From contig NZ_NEVJ01000001.1 of the NCBI RefSeq assembly GCF_002261425.1, positions 806,001 to 870,000 of the forward strand: 64,000 nt of DNA, given 5' to 3'. Shown here one piece after another: positions 16,145-28,372 of the stretch; position 1 is the first letter of the stretch; each line of letters starts with the position of its first letter. The position numbers and the translations under genes were made by a program. The DNA is from Bordetella genomosp. 9 (lineage in GTDB: Bacteria; Pseudomonadota; Gammaproteobacteria; Burkholderiales; Burkholderiaceae_B). The notes below the pieces were generated by a model, which saw nothing but the letters and a program-made list of their open reading frames with translations, did no database searches and was not told where the DNA came from.

Positions 16145-16888
16145 CTAGGCGTTGAACCCGCCATCGATGGTCAGGTGCGCGCCCGTCACGAATGCCGCCG
16201 CCGGGCTCGCGACATAAGAGACCATCGCGGCGATTTCTTCCGGGCGCGCGTGCCGGGGAATCGCCATCAGGCCATGCAGCATGGCCGCGAAATCGCCGTC
16301 CTCGGGATTCATGTCGGTATCGACGGGCCCCGGCTGGACGTTGTTGACCGTGATGCCGCGCGGCCCCAGGTCCCGCGCCAGGCCTTGCACCAATCCCCGC
16401 AGCGCGGACTTGCTCATCGCGTAGGCCGCCCCGCCGGGGAAGGGCATCCGTTCCGCGTTGCAACTGCTGATATTCACGATGCGGCCGCCTTCGCCCATGT
16501 GCGGCAGCACCGCCTTGATCGCGACGAAAACCGCCCGCACGTTCACCTGCAGCGTCCTGTCGAAATCCTCGAGCGATATCTGCTCGACCGGACCCAGCAC
16601 GGCGATGCCCGCGTTGTTCACCAGGATGTCGATCTTGCCGAACTGGGCGGCGGCCTTGTCGATCGCGCCGGTCACCGCCGCCGCGTCTCCCGCGTCGGCC
16701 TGCAGCGCCAGCGCCTTGCCACCGGCCTGCCCGATGCTCGCGGCCAATGCATTGGCCGCGTCCGCCGAGCCCTTATAACTGAACACCACGGTCGCCCCAT
16801 CGTCGGCCAGGCGCCGCACGATCGCCGCGCCGATACCCCGGCTGCCGCCGGTGACGAAAGCAACTTTGCCAGCTAGATTCGCAGTCAT
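16145..16888 (-). CDS. SDR-family oxidoreductase (3-oxoacyl-ACP reductase-like)
   Basis: The 247-residue enzyme shows TGGSRGIG, NNAG, the serine of NISSC, YAMSK and PGPVDTDMNPEDGD, all in normal order for a classical NADP(H)-dependent SDR. An AGGAG site precedes the ATG. It stands alone at the end of the minus-strand set that includes the NmrA-like protein and carbonic anhydrase, 142 bp downstream of them. FabG-like sequence does not prove a role in fatty-acid synthesis. Confidence 0.92.
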   Translation of the reverse strand: MTANLAGKVAFVTGGSRGIGAAIVRRLADDGATVVFSYKGSADAANALAASIGQAGGKALALQADAGDAAAVTGAIDKAAAQFGKIDILVNNAGIAVLGPVEQISLEDFDRTLQVNVRAVFVAIKAVLPHMGEGGRIVNISSCNAERMPFPGGAAYAMSKSALRGLVQGLARDLGPRGITVNNVQPGPVDTDMNPEDGDFAAMLHGLMAIPRHARPEEIAAMVSYVASPAAAFVTGAHLTIDGGFNA

Positions 16889-17030
16889 GTCTCGCTCCTG
16901 AGCCGCGTGAATGATGTTGGGACGGCATATCTTGGACGTTCACGCGGAATAGATCAATCAGGAGATGGCAGGGGGAGGCTCACACCTTGGGCGTACTCGG
17001 TTCGCAACAGAAAAGCGCCGGCCCGGGGGG

Positions 17031-17927
17031 CTAGACTGCTCTTTCCGGCTGGAAAGCCCCACGACTCGCGAGGATATAGTCGCGCACCGATATCGGCTTT
17101 TGTCCGGTAACCCGTTCGACAACATCGTTCGTGCCGGCAAATTCGCCAGCCTGATAGCCGCGGTACACAGACGTGATGTGCTGGATGAAATGCGCCGACA
17201 ACCCGATTTTCGTGAGTCGCGCCTCGAATGACTCCAGGCTTTCCGCTTCGTAACGCACCGGCCGGCCCAGGGCGTCGCCGATTATCCTGGCCATCTGCGT
17301 GTGATCGAGCTCTTCGGCGCCGAACAACGGGTATGTCTTGCCCATATGAGGCTCCGGGTCCAGCAGGATCCGGGCGATCACACGGCCTTGATCGGCCGCG
17401 GCGATAGGCGCGTGGCGTCCATCCCCGGCGGGGACACGCAGCAAATCCTGGTTCGCGATCTGCGACCGCTGAAACGCGTAGCTCAACCACTCCATAAAGA
17501 GCGTAGGCCGCAGATGCGTGACCGGAACGCCCGACCAATCGAACACGCGCTCGCCATACCAGTGCGCGAGCGATGCCCGGCTCCGCGCGTCGGCGGAAGC
17601 CGAAATCTGCGACATGTTGACGATCGAGCGAACGCCCGCCAGCTGCGCGGCAAGCGCGAAATAGGCAGTCGCGTCGACGAGCTGCGGCTGCATGATCGGG
17701 TACACGAAGTACGCACCCGCCACGTTCCGTAGCGCCGCCCGGACCGCATGACTGTCCAGCAGATCGCCGACGACAATCTCGACGCCTCGTGCGCGCAATG
17801 CGGCGGCACGCTCGTCGTCACGATGAACAAACGCACGTACGCGCGCGCCTCGGGACAAGAGTTCTTCGATGGCCGCACCGCCTGTCGCGCCGGTCGCGCC
17901 CGTAATAAGGTATGGATCGTTGTTCAT
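17031..17927 (-). CDS. NmrA-like/atypical SDR NAD(P)-binding protein
   Basis: The 298-residue protein has the atypical SDR motif LITGATGATGGAAIEELL at its N terminus and HLRPTLFMEWLSYAF in the middle. It lacks a classical YxxxK site in the expected place, which fits NmrA/quinone-reductase-2-like proteins that bind NADP as sensors or reductases. GGAG precedes the ATG. It starts 18 bp after the carbonic anhydrase stop, so the two form an operon. This pair is divergent from the GlxA-type regulator at 18609. Confidence 0.9.
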   Translation of the reverse strand: MNNDPYLITGATGATGGAAIEELLSRGARVRAFVHRDDERAAALRARGVEIVVGDLLDSHAVRAALRNVAGAYFVYPIMQPQLVDATAYFALAAQLAGVRSIVNMSQISASADARSRASLAHWYGERVFDWSGVPVTHLRPTLFMEWLSYAFQRSQIANQDLLRVPAGDGRHAPIAAADQGRVIARILLDPEPHMGKTYPLFGAEELDHTQMARIIGDALGRPVRYEAESLESFEARLTKIGLSAHFIQHITSVYRGYQAGEFAGTNDVVERVTGQKPISVRDYILASRGAFQPERAV

Positions 17928-17945
17928 GTCATGCTCCAGGCTGGA

Positions 17946-18488
17946 TCACTCAGCGGGCCCGCGCAGCGGGGCGGGCGGAACGACGGTGGCGACCTGGCCG
18001 GTCTTGACGTCGTACACCAGGCCCGACACGACGAGGTTGTCGGGTAGCGCCGTATTCGCGCGAAGCGCCGCGATGTCGAGCGCGACCGCTTCATAGGGCT
18101 CCGTAATGGCGAGACCATCGAGCTCATTCGGTTCGACCCCCAGATGTTTCGCGAGCAAGGCCGGCGCGTGCGTGTGGCAGCCTATGATTCCGCAATCCGT
18201 GTGCTGGAGCAGGACAAGATTGCGTGCCCCGTCGGGGCGGCCCGCCGCCTTGGCGACCACGCTCAGGATGGACAATGTCTCGAGCAGCGGTTTGTTCAAC
18301 CGTCCGCCGACGTTACGGATCACCGCCGCTTCACCCTGCCTCAGGCCCAGCACGTCTGCGGGGTCGACACGCGGATCGACGCAGCCGACCACGACCGTAC
18401 CTGTCGACGGCATCATCTTGAGTTCGGGAGAGAACGCCGTCCTGGCGAAATCGGCGTTGCGCGCCAGCATGACTTCGTTGAAGTCCAT
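17946..18488 (-). CDS. Beta-class carbonic anhydrase
   Basis: The 180-residue protein has all zinc ligands of a beta-carbonic anhydrase: Cys36 and Asp38 in GCVDPRVD with Arg40, then His96 and Cys99 in QHTDCG. It catalyses reversible CO2 hydration in the cytoplasm. The start at 18488 is chosen because GGAGC precedes it and the first residues (MDFNEVMLARNADFARTAFS) match family N termini; an earlier in-frame start would add 34 residues of non-family sequence. It is short for the class, similar to the compact, mycobacterial-like group. It heads the pair with the NmrA-like gene. Confidence 0.92.
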   Translation of the reverse strand: MDFNEVMLARNADFARTAFSPELKMMPSTGTVVVGCVDPRVDPADVLGLRQGEAAVIRNVGGRLNKPLLETLSILSVVAKAAGRPDGARNLVLLQHTDCGIIGCHTHAPALLAKHLGVEPNELDGLAITEPYEAVALDIAALRANTALPDNLVVSGLVYDVKTGQVATVVPPAPLRGPAE

Positions 18489-18608
18489 CTTTCTTGCTCC
18501 TGTGTTTCGACGGCGACGACGCCGGGGTGGATTCGGGAAGTGCTTGTACCTTAGCGCCACGGGCCCGTACGATGATGTCGTTGTTGCCACCTTTCAGGAC
18601 ATACGGAT

Positions 18609-19565
18609 ATGCACCGGATCGGCTTCATAGTGCCCAGAAGATTCCAGATGATGAGCCTCGCTGCCCTCACGGTGTTCGAGGTGGCGAATCTGGCGCCGGG
18701 CGGGCCGTTCTACGACGTCCACGTCTTGTCCGAGCATGGCGGGCCCGTCGAGTCGTCAGGTGGCATGACCTTGAACACCGAGGCCTTCGGCGACCCCGCG
18801 TTCGACACGATCATCGTGGGCTCGATCACGGAAATGAAGATGCCGTCTTCCGACGCTGCCGTCGTCGCCTTCGTGAAAGAGGCCGCCAAGGCCTCGAGAC
18901 GCATGGCGTCCATCTGCAGCGGCGCGTTCGTGCTCGCGGAAGCCGGATTATTGGACGGCAGGCGCGCGACCCTGCATTGGGCTCATGCGTCCGAATTCCG
19001 CGCGCGCTTTCCCAATATCCTGACCGACGAGGACCGGATTTTCGTCAATGACGGTTCCACCTGGACGTCGGCCGGCATGACGGCCGGGATCGACCTCGCG
19101 CTCGCGTTGCTCGATAACGACCTGGGCCCCGATGTCGCGAAACTGGTCGCCCGGCTCCTGGTGATGCATCAGCGTCGGCTGGGTGGACAGAAGCAGCATT
19201 CCGCGCTGCTCGACATGACGCCGAAATCCGACCGCATCGAATCGGTGCTCGCGTACATCCGACGCAACCTGCGCAAACCGCTCACCATCGAGGAGCTCGC
19301 GGAAGTCGCCAGGCTCAGTCCGCGCCAGTTCAGCCGTGCCTTCGTTGCCGAGACCGGTCAATCGCCGGCGAAGGCAGTGGAGCAGCTTCGTCTCGAAGCT
19401 GCCAGATTCATGATCGAACAAGGGCGGCACACCATCAACGTGGTGGCGTTGGAGACCGGCTTCGTCGACCGGGAGCGCATGCGCAGGGCGTTCGTGCGAT
19501 CGTTCGGCGTACCCGCCGACGTCATGCGCAGGAACGCCCGCCGGGAACCCGTCACGGGCGTCTGA
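18609..19565 (+). CDS. GlxA-type regulator (DJ-1/PfpI domain plus AraC helix-turn-helix)
   Basis: The 318-residue protein joins an N-terminal DJ-1/PfpI-like sensor (about residues 1-170, with ASICSGAFVLAEAG holding the elbow cysteine and TSAGMTAGIDLALAL) to a C-terminal AraC domain (about 215-310: AYIRRNLRKPLTIEELAEVA, then FVDRERMRRAFVRSFGV). It is divergent from the carbonic anhydrase/NmrA pair, separated by 120 bp, and is the likely regulator of that pair. It ends only 7 bp from the converging acnA gene. The effector is unknown. Confidence 0.93.
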   Translation: MHRIGFIVPRRFQMMSLAALTVFEVANLAPGGPFYDVHVLSEHGGPVESSGGMTLNTEAFGDPAFDTIIVGSITEMKMPSSDAAVVAFVKEAAKASRRMASICSGAFVLAEAGLLDGRRATLHWAHASEFRARFPNILTDEDRIFVNDGSTWTSAGMTAGIDLALALLDNDLGPDVAKLVARLLVMHQRRLGGQKQHSALLDMTPKSDRIESVLAYIRRNLRKPLTIEELAEVARLSPRQFSRAFVAETGQSPAKAVEQLRLEAARFMIEQGRHTINVVALETGFVDRERMRRAFVRSFGVPADVMRRNARREPVTGV

Positions 19566-19572
19566 TACCCGA

Positions 19573-22239
<2,667 letters not shown>

Positions 22240-22260
22240 GGTCTCCTCGCTATTCGAATG

Positions 22261-22279
22261 TGCGAGCCGATCGCTCGCA
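22261..22279. promoter_or_regulatory. Inverted repeat in the acnA/LysR divergent promoter
   Basis: TGCGAGC and GCTCGCA are perfect reverse complements with a 5-bp spacer, 22 bp upstream of the acnA ATG. The position is right for a LysR or repressor site on the acnA promoter or leader. Confidence 0.4.
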
Positions 22280-22383
22280 TTGCAGGGCCCGGCGTGTGTG
22301 CGCGGGCGCGAATCAGCCGAGTCTAGGGAATGCGTGGCTATCCGTCTAATATATTGTGTTGGCACATCTGATACTTAAAAGAT

Positions 22384-23274
22384 ATGGAGCTGCGTCACCT
22401 CCGGTATTTCGTCGCCGTCGCCGAGGAACTGCATTTCACGCGGGCGGCGCAGCGCATCGGTATCGCCCAGCCGCCGCTGACGGCCCAGATCAAGGCGCTG
22501 GAAAGCGAACTGGGCGTGCAGCTGTTCAATCGCCAGCCCGGGCGGGTCAGCCTGACGCTGCCCGGCCAGGTTTATCTGGAAGAAGCGCGGGCGATCCTGG
22601 AGCACGTCAACCGCGCCGCCCTGCGCTGCCAGCTCAGCGCGCAAGGCGTGGTGGGAAGAATCAGCGTCGGCTTCACGGAATCGGCCTCGTTCCGGGCCGA
22701 GGTCACGACCGCGCTACAACGCTATCGCAGCCTCTACCCGCGCGTCGAAATCTCCTTGGAGGAAAGCCGCACGGGGCCGCTCATGGACGCCCTGCGCCAG
22801 GGCCGCATCGACGTCGCGTTCGTGCGGCTGCCGATAGGCGACGACAGCGGCATCACGTTTTCCTTGCTCTCGACCGAACCCTTGATGGCGGTCGTCCCCA
22901 AAGGCCACCCGTTGGACGGTCGTCAGACCGTGCGCCTGGAAGACCTGCGCGAGGAACTGTTCGTGCTCTATCCGCGCTCCAACCGGTCCGGCGTGCCGGA
23001 AATGATCGTCTCCGCTTGCGAGGCCAGGGGGTTCAGTCCCAAGGTGGTACAGCACGCGCCGCAGGTCTCGTCGACGATCAACCTGGTCGCCAGCGGCCTG
23101 GGCATTTCCATCGTGCCGGCATGCATGCGCGGTACCCGATCGGACGACGTGCACTACATCTTCCTGGAAGACGCCGGCCTGGTCGCCAGCCTGGGCATGG
23201 CGCATCGTTCGAGCGAACTGTCGCCCGCGCTGCGGAATTTTGTCGAGCTGGTGTTGAGCGGCGTGTCGGGGTGA
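22384..23274 (+). CDS. LysR-family regulator (CatR/BenM-like subgroup)
   Basis: The 296-residue protein opens MELRHLRYFVAVAEELHFTR, the hallmark of the CatR/BenM branch, with the recognition segment QPPLTAQIKALESELGVQLF. The effector domain is complete and contains the typical GLGISIVPAC near residue 240. It is divergent from acnA across 144 bp and is the obvious candidate to control it. Effectors in this branch are often small organic acids; none can be named here. Confidence 0.93.
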   Translation: MELRHLRYFVAVAEELHFTRAAQRIGIAQPPLTAQIKALESELGVQLFNRQPGRVSLTLPGQVYLEEARAILEHVNRAALRCQLSAQGVVGRISVGFTESASFRAEVTTALQRYRSLYPRVEISLEESRTGPLMDALRQGRIDVAFVRLPIGDDSGITFSLLSTEPLMAVVPKGHPLDGRQTVRLEDLREELFVLYPRSNRSGVPEMIVSACEARGFSPKVVQHAPQVSSTINLVASGLGISIVPACMRGTRSDDVHYIFLEDAGLVASLGMAHRSSELSPALRNFVELVLSGVSG

Positions 23275-23379
23275 CAACGCGGTTGCTGTTTCAGGCGCGC
23301 CGCTGAAGATTTTCGCCGCGCATGTCGATTTCTCATCCCCAGGTTCGTCGTTGGTGTATCACCACCCTAAGGATCTCCC

Positions 23380-23751
23380 ATGAAATATCTCGGCCTGGCC
23401 TACTTCACCCCCGAAAAATTCGCCGCGATGGCCCCCGAAGACGTCAAGGCATTGGTCAGCCAATGCCCGCCCTTGGATGAGAAGATGCGCGCCACCGGCA
23501 AGGTCCTGGTTTCCGCGTCGCTGGGCGACCTCGAGAACTGGAAGACGCTGCGTCCGAGCGGCGGCCAGACGCGCATCACCGATGGACCCTATGCCGAGAC
23601 CAAGGAAGTGGTGGGAGGCCTGTTCATCATCGAGGCGGATAGCCAGGACGAGGCGTTGCGCATCGCGTCCATGCATCCTGCCGCCACGCTGGGCGAGGAG
23701 GGTGGATGGGCCGTCGAGCTGATTCCGATGGATTTCTATCTGGTTCCATGA
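23380..23751 (+). CDS. YciI-like (DGPF/YCII) protein
   Basis: The 123-residue protein belongs to the YCII/DGPF group: ITDGPYAETKEVVGGLFIIE is the family signature, followed by EALRIASMHPAATLGE. The fold is a small ferredoxin-like dimer of unclear enzymatic role. Related proteins often accompany ECF sigma factors; none is present here. AAGGA precedes the ATG. It follows the LysR gene by 105 bp and may be separately expressed. Confidence 0.9.
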   Translation: MKYLGLAYFTPEKFAAMAPEDVKALVSQCPPLDEKMRATGKVLVSASLGDLENWKTLRPSGGQTRITDGPYAETKEVVGGLFIIEADSQDEALRIASMHPAATLGEEGGWAVELIPMDFYLVP

Positions 23752-23816
23752 GGTAACCGATGAGTTGGGCGTCAGCCGGCATCGGAGATGGCAAGGCCAA
23801 GGACGATGCCGGACAT

Positions 23817-24761
23817 TCAAGCCGTCTCTTTGGTCGCGATGCCCAATTCAGAGGCATCGCGCTCAAGTTGCTCGCCAACATGCTGCCTCAGTGTCTCCAC
23901 AAAGAGCTTGATCTTCGCATCGACGAATTGCCGCGAGGAATATAGCGCGTACACGTTGCGCTGGTTCGTGTAATACCCCGGCAATACGCGCACCAACGTA
24001 CCTCTGCGCAGGTCTTCGATCGCGGAGTATCCCGCGAGCAGGCCTATCCCGGCGCCGTCGCGTAGCGCCGTGGCCATGGCATCCATGTCGTTCAACCCCA
24101 GGTGTCCGCCCGTCGGCCTATGGGTAAACGCGCCGTGTTCCCCTTCCAGGTGCCACTCGTCCGGCGCATAGTCCACCGTGGTCAGCCACAGGCAGGCATG
24201 CTGCGCCAGATCCTCGGGATTATGCACAGGGGGATGCTGTTCAAGATACGCGGGCGACGCGACCATTACGCAGTGGCTGACGCCTATCTTCTGGCTGACA
24301 TAGGCCGAGTCCGGCAGGGTGCGCGAGATCACGATCCCGACATCAAGCTGATCTTCGAGCAGGTTCGGCATCCGCTGCGATAGAAAAAGGTCGACCGAGA
24401 CGTCGGGGTAGGCCTTTCTGTAGGCCAGGGCGGCGCGTGTGACAAGCGTGCGGCCCAGGCCGGGGATCGCATGCACACGCAATACGCCCCTTGGAGTAGC
24501 CGTTGCGTGGCTGGCTTCTGCTTCGGCCTGCTCGACGTCGCCCAGGATCGCGATGCATCGGTCATAGAAGCGATGCCCCACATCGGTCACGACCAGGCGG
24601 CGGGTGGAGCGCTGAATCAGGCGTGCATTCAGGCCTTCTTCCAGCACCGTGACGGCGCGCGAAATGTTGCCGACCGTGGTGGAAAGATGGTTGGCCACGG
24701 CGGTGAAACTGCCCATCTCCACCACTTTCGCGAAAACCGACATGTTGTATAGCTTGTCCAT
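23817..24761 (-). CDS. LysR-family transcriptional regulator
   Basis: The 314-residue protein is a LysR of the type whose N terminus reads DKLYNMSVFAKVVEMGSFTA, with recognition region TTVGNISRAVTVLEEGLNAR. The effector domain includes GIGLLAGYSAIEDLRRGTLV. It is divergent from the aldehyde dehydrogenase/quinone oxidoreductase pair across 129 bp that contain two dyads, and is the likely regulator of that pair. Confidence 0.92.
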   Translation of the reverse strand: MDKLYNMSVFAKVVEMGSFTAVANHLSTTVGNISRAVTVLEEGLNARLIQRSTRRLVVTDVGHRFYDRCIAILGDVEQAEAEASHATATPRGVLRVHAIPGLGRTLVTRAALAYRKAYPDVSVDLFLSQRMPNLLEDQLDVGIVISRTLPDSAYVSQKIGVSHCVMVASPAYLEQHPPVHNPEDLAQHACLWLTTVDYAPDEWHLEGEHGAFTHRPTGGHLGLNDMDAMATALRDGAGIGLLAGYSAIEDLRRGTLVRVLPGYYTNQRNVYALYSSRQFVDAKIKLFVETLRQHVGEQLERDASELGIATKETA

Positions 24762-24783
24762 CCTGCGTCCATGTTGTGCGTGC

Positions 24784-24837
24784 GACTTTTTCCCTGGGAG
24801 GGAAAGTCATTCCTTCGTGCGGGGCTAAATCCGCACG
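24784..24837. promoter_or_regulatory. Two dyads in the LysR/aldehyde dehydrogenase divergent promoter
   Basis: The first dyad, 24784-24808, pairs GACTTTTTCCC with GGGAAAGTC. The second pairs CGTGCGG (24816-24822) with CCGCACG (24831-24837) across an 8-bp spacer. Both lie between the divergent starts at 24761 and 24891, the usual place for LysR recognition and activation sites. Confidence 0.45.
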
Positions 24838-24890
24838 CCCCTCGCGCCTAGACTTCGCTGTATCGATCGATCTTATCGGAGGTTTCAGCG

Positions 24891-26327
24891 ATGAACGGCA
24901 ATTATGACCCCCTTTATCTGTTTATTGACGGCGAATGGATGGGTGCGAACGGACGCGACACGGCTGGTGTGATCAACCCCGCCACGCGGCAGGAGCTGGG
25001 CCGCGTGCCCCTGGCGACGTTGGCGGACCTGGACCGGGCGCTCCTGGCGACGGTGCCGGCCTTCAAGGCCTGGCGCACGACGTTTCCCAACGAGCGCGCT
25101 CGCGTCCTGAAGCGCGCGGCGGAATTGATGCGCGAACGCGCCCCGCACATCGCTACCCTGATGACACTCGAAGAAGGCAAGCCCCTGGCCGAAAGCCGCG
25201 ACGAAGTGCAGCGCGCCGCCGACTATTTCGAATGGTTTGCCGAAGAAGCGAAACGGATCGATGGCCGCGTGGTGCCGGGCAACCGGCCGGGTGTGCAGCA
25301 ATTGGTCAAGCGGCAGGCAATCGGGCCGGTGGCGGCGTTCACACCCTGGAATTTTCCCGCGATTACCCCTGCGCGCAAACTGGCCGCCGCATTGGCGGCC
25401 GGGTGCAGCGTGATTATCAAGCCGGGCGAAGAAAGCCCGGCAACCGCGCTGGCGCTGGCGCGCGCGCTGGACGACGCGGGCTTGCCCAAAGGCGTACTGC
25501 AAGTGGCGTTCGGCATTCCGGACGAGGTTTCCCGGCACCTGATTGCGTCACCGGTTATTCGCAAGGTGACGTTTACCGGTTCCGTGCCGATAGGCCGCTT
25601 GTTGTCGGCGCGTGCCGCGGAAGGCGTGAAACCCATCACCCTGGAGCTTGGCGGCCACGGACCGGTGCTGGTATTCAACGATGCCGACGTCCAGCGCGCG
25701 GCGGTCGAGGGCGCTGCCAACCGCTTTCGCGGCACCGGCCAGGTCTGCATTTCGTCCACGCGGTTTCTGGTCCAGCGCGGCGTCTACGACGAGTTCCGCG
25801 AACATTTCGTCAAGGCCGCCCGCGCCTTGAAGGTCGGTAATGGCCTTGAACCCGGGACGCAAGTCGGCCCCTTGGCCAACCCGCGCCAGTTGGAGAAGAT
25901 GCAGGCCTTGATTGCCGATGCGCTGGCATGCGGCGCGACGGTATTGACGGGGGGAAAGGCAATCGACGGAGAAGGTTATTTCTTCGAGCCGACGGTGCTG
26001 GCCGATGTGCCGATGCACGCGAAGATCATGCACGAGGAGCCGTTCGGCCCGATCGCGGTGCTGATGGCCTTCGATGCACTCGCGGACGGTTTGCGCGAAG
26101 CAAACCGGCTGCCCTATGGCTTGTCAGCCTACGCATTCACCCGCGATGCCCGTACGGCGATCGATGTGGCCGACGGCCTGGAGGCCGGAATGATCGGCAT
26201 CAACCAATACCGTATCGTCGCCACGGAGCTGCCCTTCGGTGGAATGAAGGAAAGCGGGCATGGCTCGGAAGGCGGCGTCGAAGGCATCGAGTACTACCTC
26301 ACGCACAAGTTCATCAGTCAAGCCTGA
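24891..26327 (+). CDS. NAD(P)-dependent aldehyde dehydrogenase (succinate-semialdehyde dehydrogenase-like)
   Basis: The 478-residue enzyme has the full aldehyde dehydrogenase signature: FTPWNFPAITPARKLAAALA, the cofactor segment FTGSVPIGRLL, the general-base glutamate in LELGGHGP, the nucleophilic cysteine in FRGTGQVCISS and the C-terminal PFGGMKESGHGSEGG. The PFGG-type ending and length are typical of GabD-like enzymes. GGAGG precedes the ATG. The quinone-oxidoreductase gene starts 16 bp after its stop. A semialdehyde of a dicarboxylic acid is a likely substrate class, not a proven one. Confidence 0.94.
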   Translation: MNGNYDPLYLFIDGEWMGANGRDTAGVINPATRQELGRVPLATLADLDRALLATVPAFKAWRTTFPNERARVLKRAAELMRERAPHIATLMTLEEGKPLAESRDEVQRAADYFEWFAEEAKRIDGRVVPGNRPGVQQLVKRQAIGPVAAFTPWNFPAITPARKLAAALAAGCSVIIKPGEESPATALALARALDDAGLPKGVLQVAFGIPDEVSRHLIASPVIRKVTFTGSVPIGRLLSARAAEGVKPITLELGGHGPVLVFNDADVQRAAVEGAANRFRGTGQVCISSTRFLVQRGVYDEFREHFVKAARALKVGNGLEPGTQVGPLANPRQLEKMQALIADALACGATVLTGGKAIDGEGYFFEPTVLADVPMHAKIMHEEPFGPIAVLMAFDALADGLREANRLPYGLSAYAFTRDARTAIDVADGLEAGMIGINQYRIVATELPFGGMKESGHGSEGGVEGIEYYLTHKFISQA

Positions 26328-26343
26328 AACCGGAGCATAGGCA

Positions 26344-27333
26344 ATGAGAGCGATTGTTTTCAATCAGTTTGGAGATGCCGACGTACTGCAGGTCGCGGAG
26401 GTTGAGCCGCCCGAAATGCGGCCCGACGATCTCATCGTCCGCGTTCACGCCGCCGGCGTGAATCGCGCCGACCTGACCCATCGCCGTGGCGGCTATGGCC
26501 GTCCGAACTTTGGCGACTCGACCATCATGGGCCTGGAGATAGCCGGCGAGGTGCTGCGGGCCGGTAGCGCCGTACGGGGCTTCAAGGCCGGCGACCGCGT
26601 GATGGGCGTGGTGGGCGGTGGCGCCTATGCGGAATTGGCCAGATTGGACTGGCGCATGGCCTTGCCGATCCCGAAGGGACTGGACTATGTCCACGCCGCC
26701 GCCATACCCGAAGTGTTCGTGACCGCACACGAAGCCATGCTGCACCTGGGGCGCCTGAAGGCCGGCGATTCCGTGCTGATCCACGCGGCGGCGGGCGGGG
26801 TGGGGTCCGCGGCGGTGCAGCTTGCCCGTGCCACGGGCGCCACCGTGTACGCCACGGCCGATGCCGGCAAGCTTGGGCAGGTCAAGCGATTGGGTGCGGA
26901 CTGCGTGATCGATTACCGCACGCAGGATTTTTCGCAGGTCGTGGCCGAGCAGACGTCGGGGCAAGGCGTGGATGTCGTGATCGACTTCATAGGCGCGCCT
27001 TATTTTGCGCGCAACATTGCCTCGCTGGCCAACGGCGGGCGGCTGGTTCAGGTGGGCATTCTGGGCGGCGGCGGCCAGGTCAATATCGCCATGGAGGACA
27101 TCCTGTACCGCCATCTGCAGATTCTAGGCACGGTCATGAAGTCGCGTCCGCGGGTCGACAAGCACGCGATGGTGCAGCGCTTTCGAGAGCACTGGCTGGA
27201 CCGATTTTCAAGCGACGCGGGGGTGGTGCCCGTGGTTGACAGCACCTACCCGCTCGAACGCGCGGCTGATGCGCATCGCAGGATGGAGTCGGCTCAGAAC
27301 GTGGGCAAGATCATCCTGACGATGACTGCCTGA
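26344..27333 (+). CDS. NAD(P)H-quinone oxidoreductase, zinc-free MDR family (PIG3-like)
   Basis: The 329-residue protein is a medium-chain reductase: MRAIVFNQFGDADVLQVAEV, GVNRADLTHRRGGY, and a Rossmann motif HAAAGGVGSAAVQLARATGA. Zinc-binding cysteines and histidines are absent, as in quinone oxidoreductases and enoyl reductases. GGAG precedes the ATG. It is transcribed with the aldehyde dehydrogenase 16 bp upstream and faces the LysR gene ending at 27339. It may reduce a quinone or enone product of the same pathway. Confidence 0.93.
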   Translation: MRAIVFNQFGDADVLQVAEVEPPEMRPDDLIVRVHAAGVNRADLTHRRGGYGRPNFGDSTIMGLEIAGEVLRAGSAVRGFKAGDRVMGVVGGGAYAELARLDWRMALPIPKGLDYVHAAAIPEVFVTAHEAMLHLGRLKAGDSVLIHAAAGGVGSAAVQLARATGATVYATADAGKLGQVKRLGADCVIDYRTQDFSQVVAEQTSGQGVDVVIDFIGAPYFARNIASLANGGRLVQVGILGGGGQVNIAMEDILYRHLQILGTVMKSRPRVDKHAMVQRFREHWLDRFSSDAGVVPVVDSTYPLERAADAHRRMESAQNVGKIILTMTA

Positions 27334-27338
27334 CATGG

Positions 27339-28244
27339 TCAGGGGCGCCCGGCGTTCTTGGCGGTCCTGGCCGCCATGTCCGCCAGCCGTTCGGCCGGCG
27401 CGGATAGGGTTCGGCGATAAACCAGGGTCAGCGGAATCGTGAAAGCGGAAGCCCGCGCCAACTGGCGATAGGCGACGCTCTCCTGATGCACGGCGCCGAT
27501 CGCCTGCGGAACGATGGTGATGCCTCTACCCGCGGAAACGAGCGTGACGGCGGAAAGCAGCCGCGGCACGTCGGCGACGATGCGGGGCGTGTAGCCTGCC
27601 TTGCGGCACGCCGGCATGAGTTCATCCTGGATGCCGGGGCCGTCCGCGCGGCGGTAGAAGATCCACGGTTCGTCAGCCAGTTCTTCCAACGAAATTGCCT
27701 TGCGCCGTTTCGCCAGCCGGTGGCCGACGGGCAAGGCGACGACCATGGGTTCCTTATCCAGGATCACCGAACGCAGGGCAGGGTAGCGGTCGGTCGTCGA
27801 GCGGACGAAGGCGGCATCCAGGGATTCGTTCGCTACCGCTTCCAGGAGGTCGCGGGTGGCGTTCTCCTGGAACTCCAGGTCGACCTGAGGGTGCTTTTCG
27901 TTGAATGCACGAAGTAGTTTCGGAACGAGCGGATGCAGCGATGCAGAGCTGGTGTAGCCGAAGGCGATGCGGCCGGATTCGCCACGGGATGCCTGGCGGA
28001 CTCTTGCGACGGCGGCTTCGGCTTCGGCCAGCAGGCGTCGTGCGTCTTTCAGGAAGACCTGTCCGCTGGCGTTCAGCCTGATGCTGCGCGGCGTGCGGTC
28101 GAATAGCTGCACGCCCAGTTCGCGTTCCAGGTCGCGGATCTGCTGGCTCAGCGGCGGCTGCTGTATGCCCAGGCGCTGCGCGGCGCGGGTCATATGCTGC
28201 TCCTCCGCCGCTGCCACGAAGTACCGAAGATGACGCAGTTCCAT
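27339..28244 (-). CDS. LysR-family regulator (CatR/BenM-like subgroup)
   Basis: The 301-residue protein starts MELRHLRYFVAAAEEQHMTR and has QQPPLSQQIRDLERELGVQL as recognition region. It is a clear relative of the LysR at 22384, but the effector domains differ. GRGITIVPQAIGAVHQE marks the C-terminal lobe. It is divergent from the methyltransferase gene at 28373 across 128 AT-rich bases and may control it, itself, or distant genes. Confidence 0.93.
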   Translation of the reverse strand: MELRHLRYFVAAAEEQHMTRAAQRLGIQQPPLSQQIRDLERELGVQLFDRTPRSIRLNASGQVFLKDARRLLAEAEAAVARVRQASRGESGRIAFGYTSSASLHPLVPKLLRAFNEKHPQVDLEFQENATRDLLEAVANESLDAAFVRSTTDRYPALRSVILDKEPMVVALPVGHRLAKRRKAISLEELADEPWIFYRRADGPGIQDELMPACRKAGYTPRIVADVPRLLSAVTLVSAGRGITIVPQAIGAVHQESVAYRQLARASAFTIPLTLVYRRTLSAPAERLADMAARTAKNAGRP

Positions 28245-28372
28245 CGCCTGCCTTGCAGATGTAGAAGATATTCATTTGGTACGAACAATATATTTTACAT
28301 ATCTCACCAGAGCGTCCAGAATCTTCGTTGCGTATATCAGCCAGGACGCAAAGGCCTCAGCCGGAGTAAAGA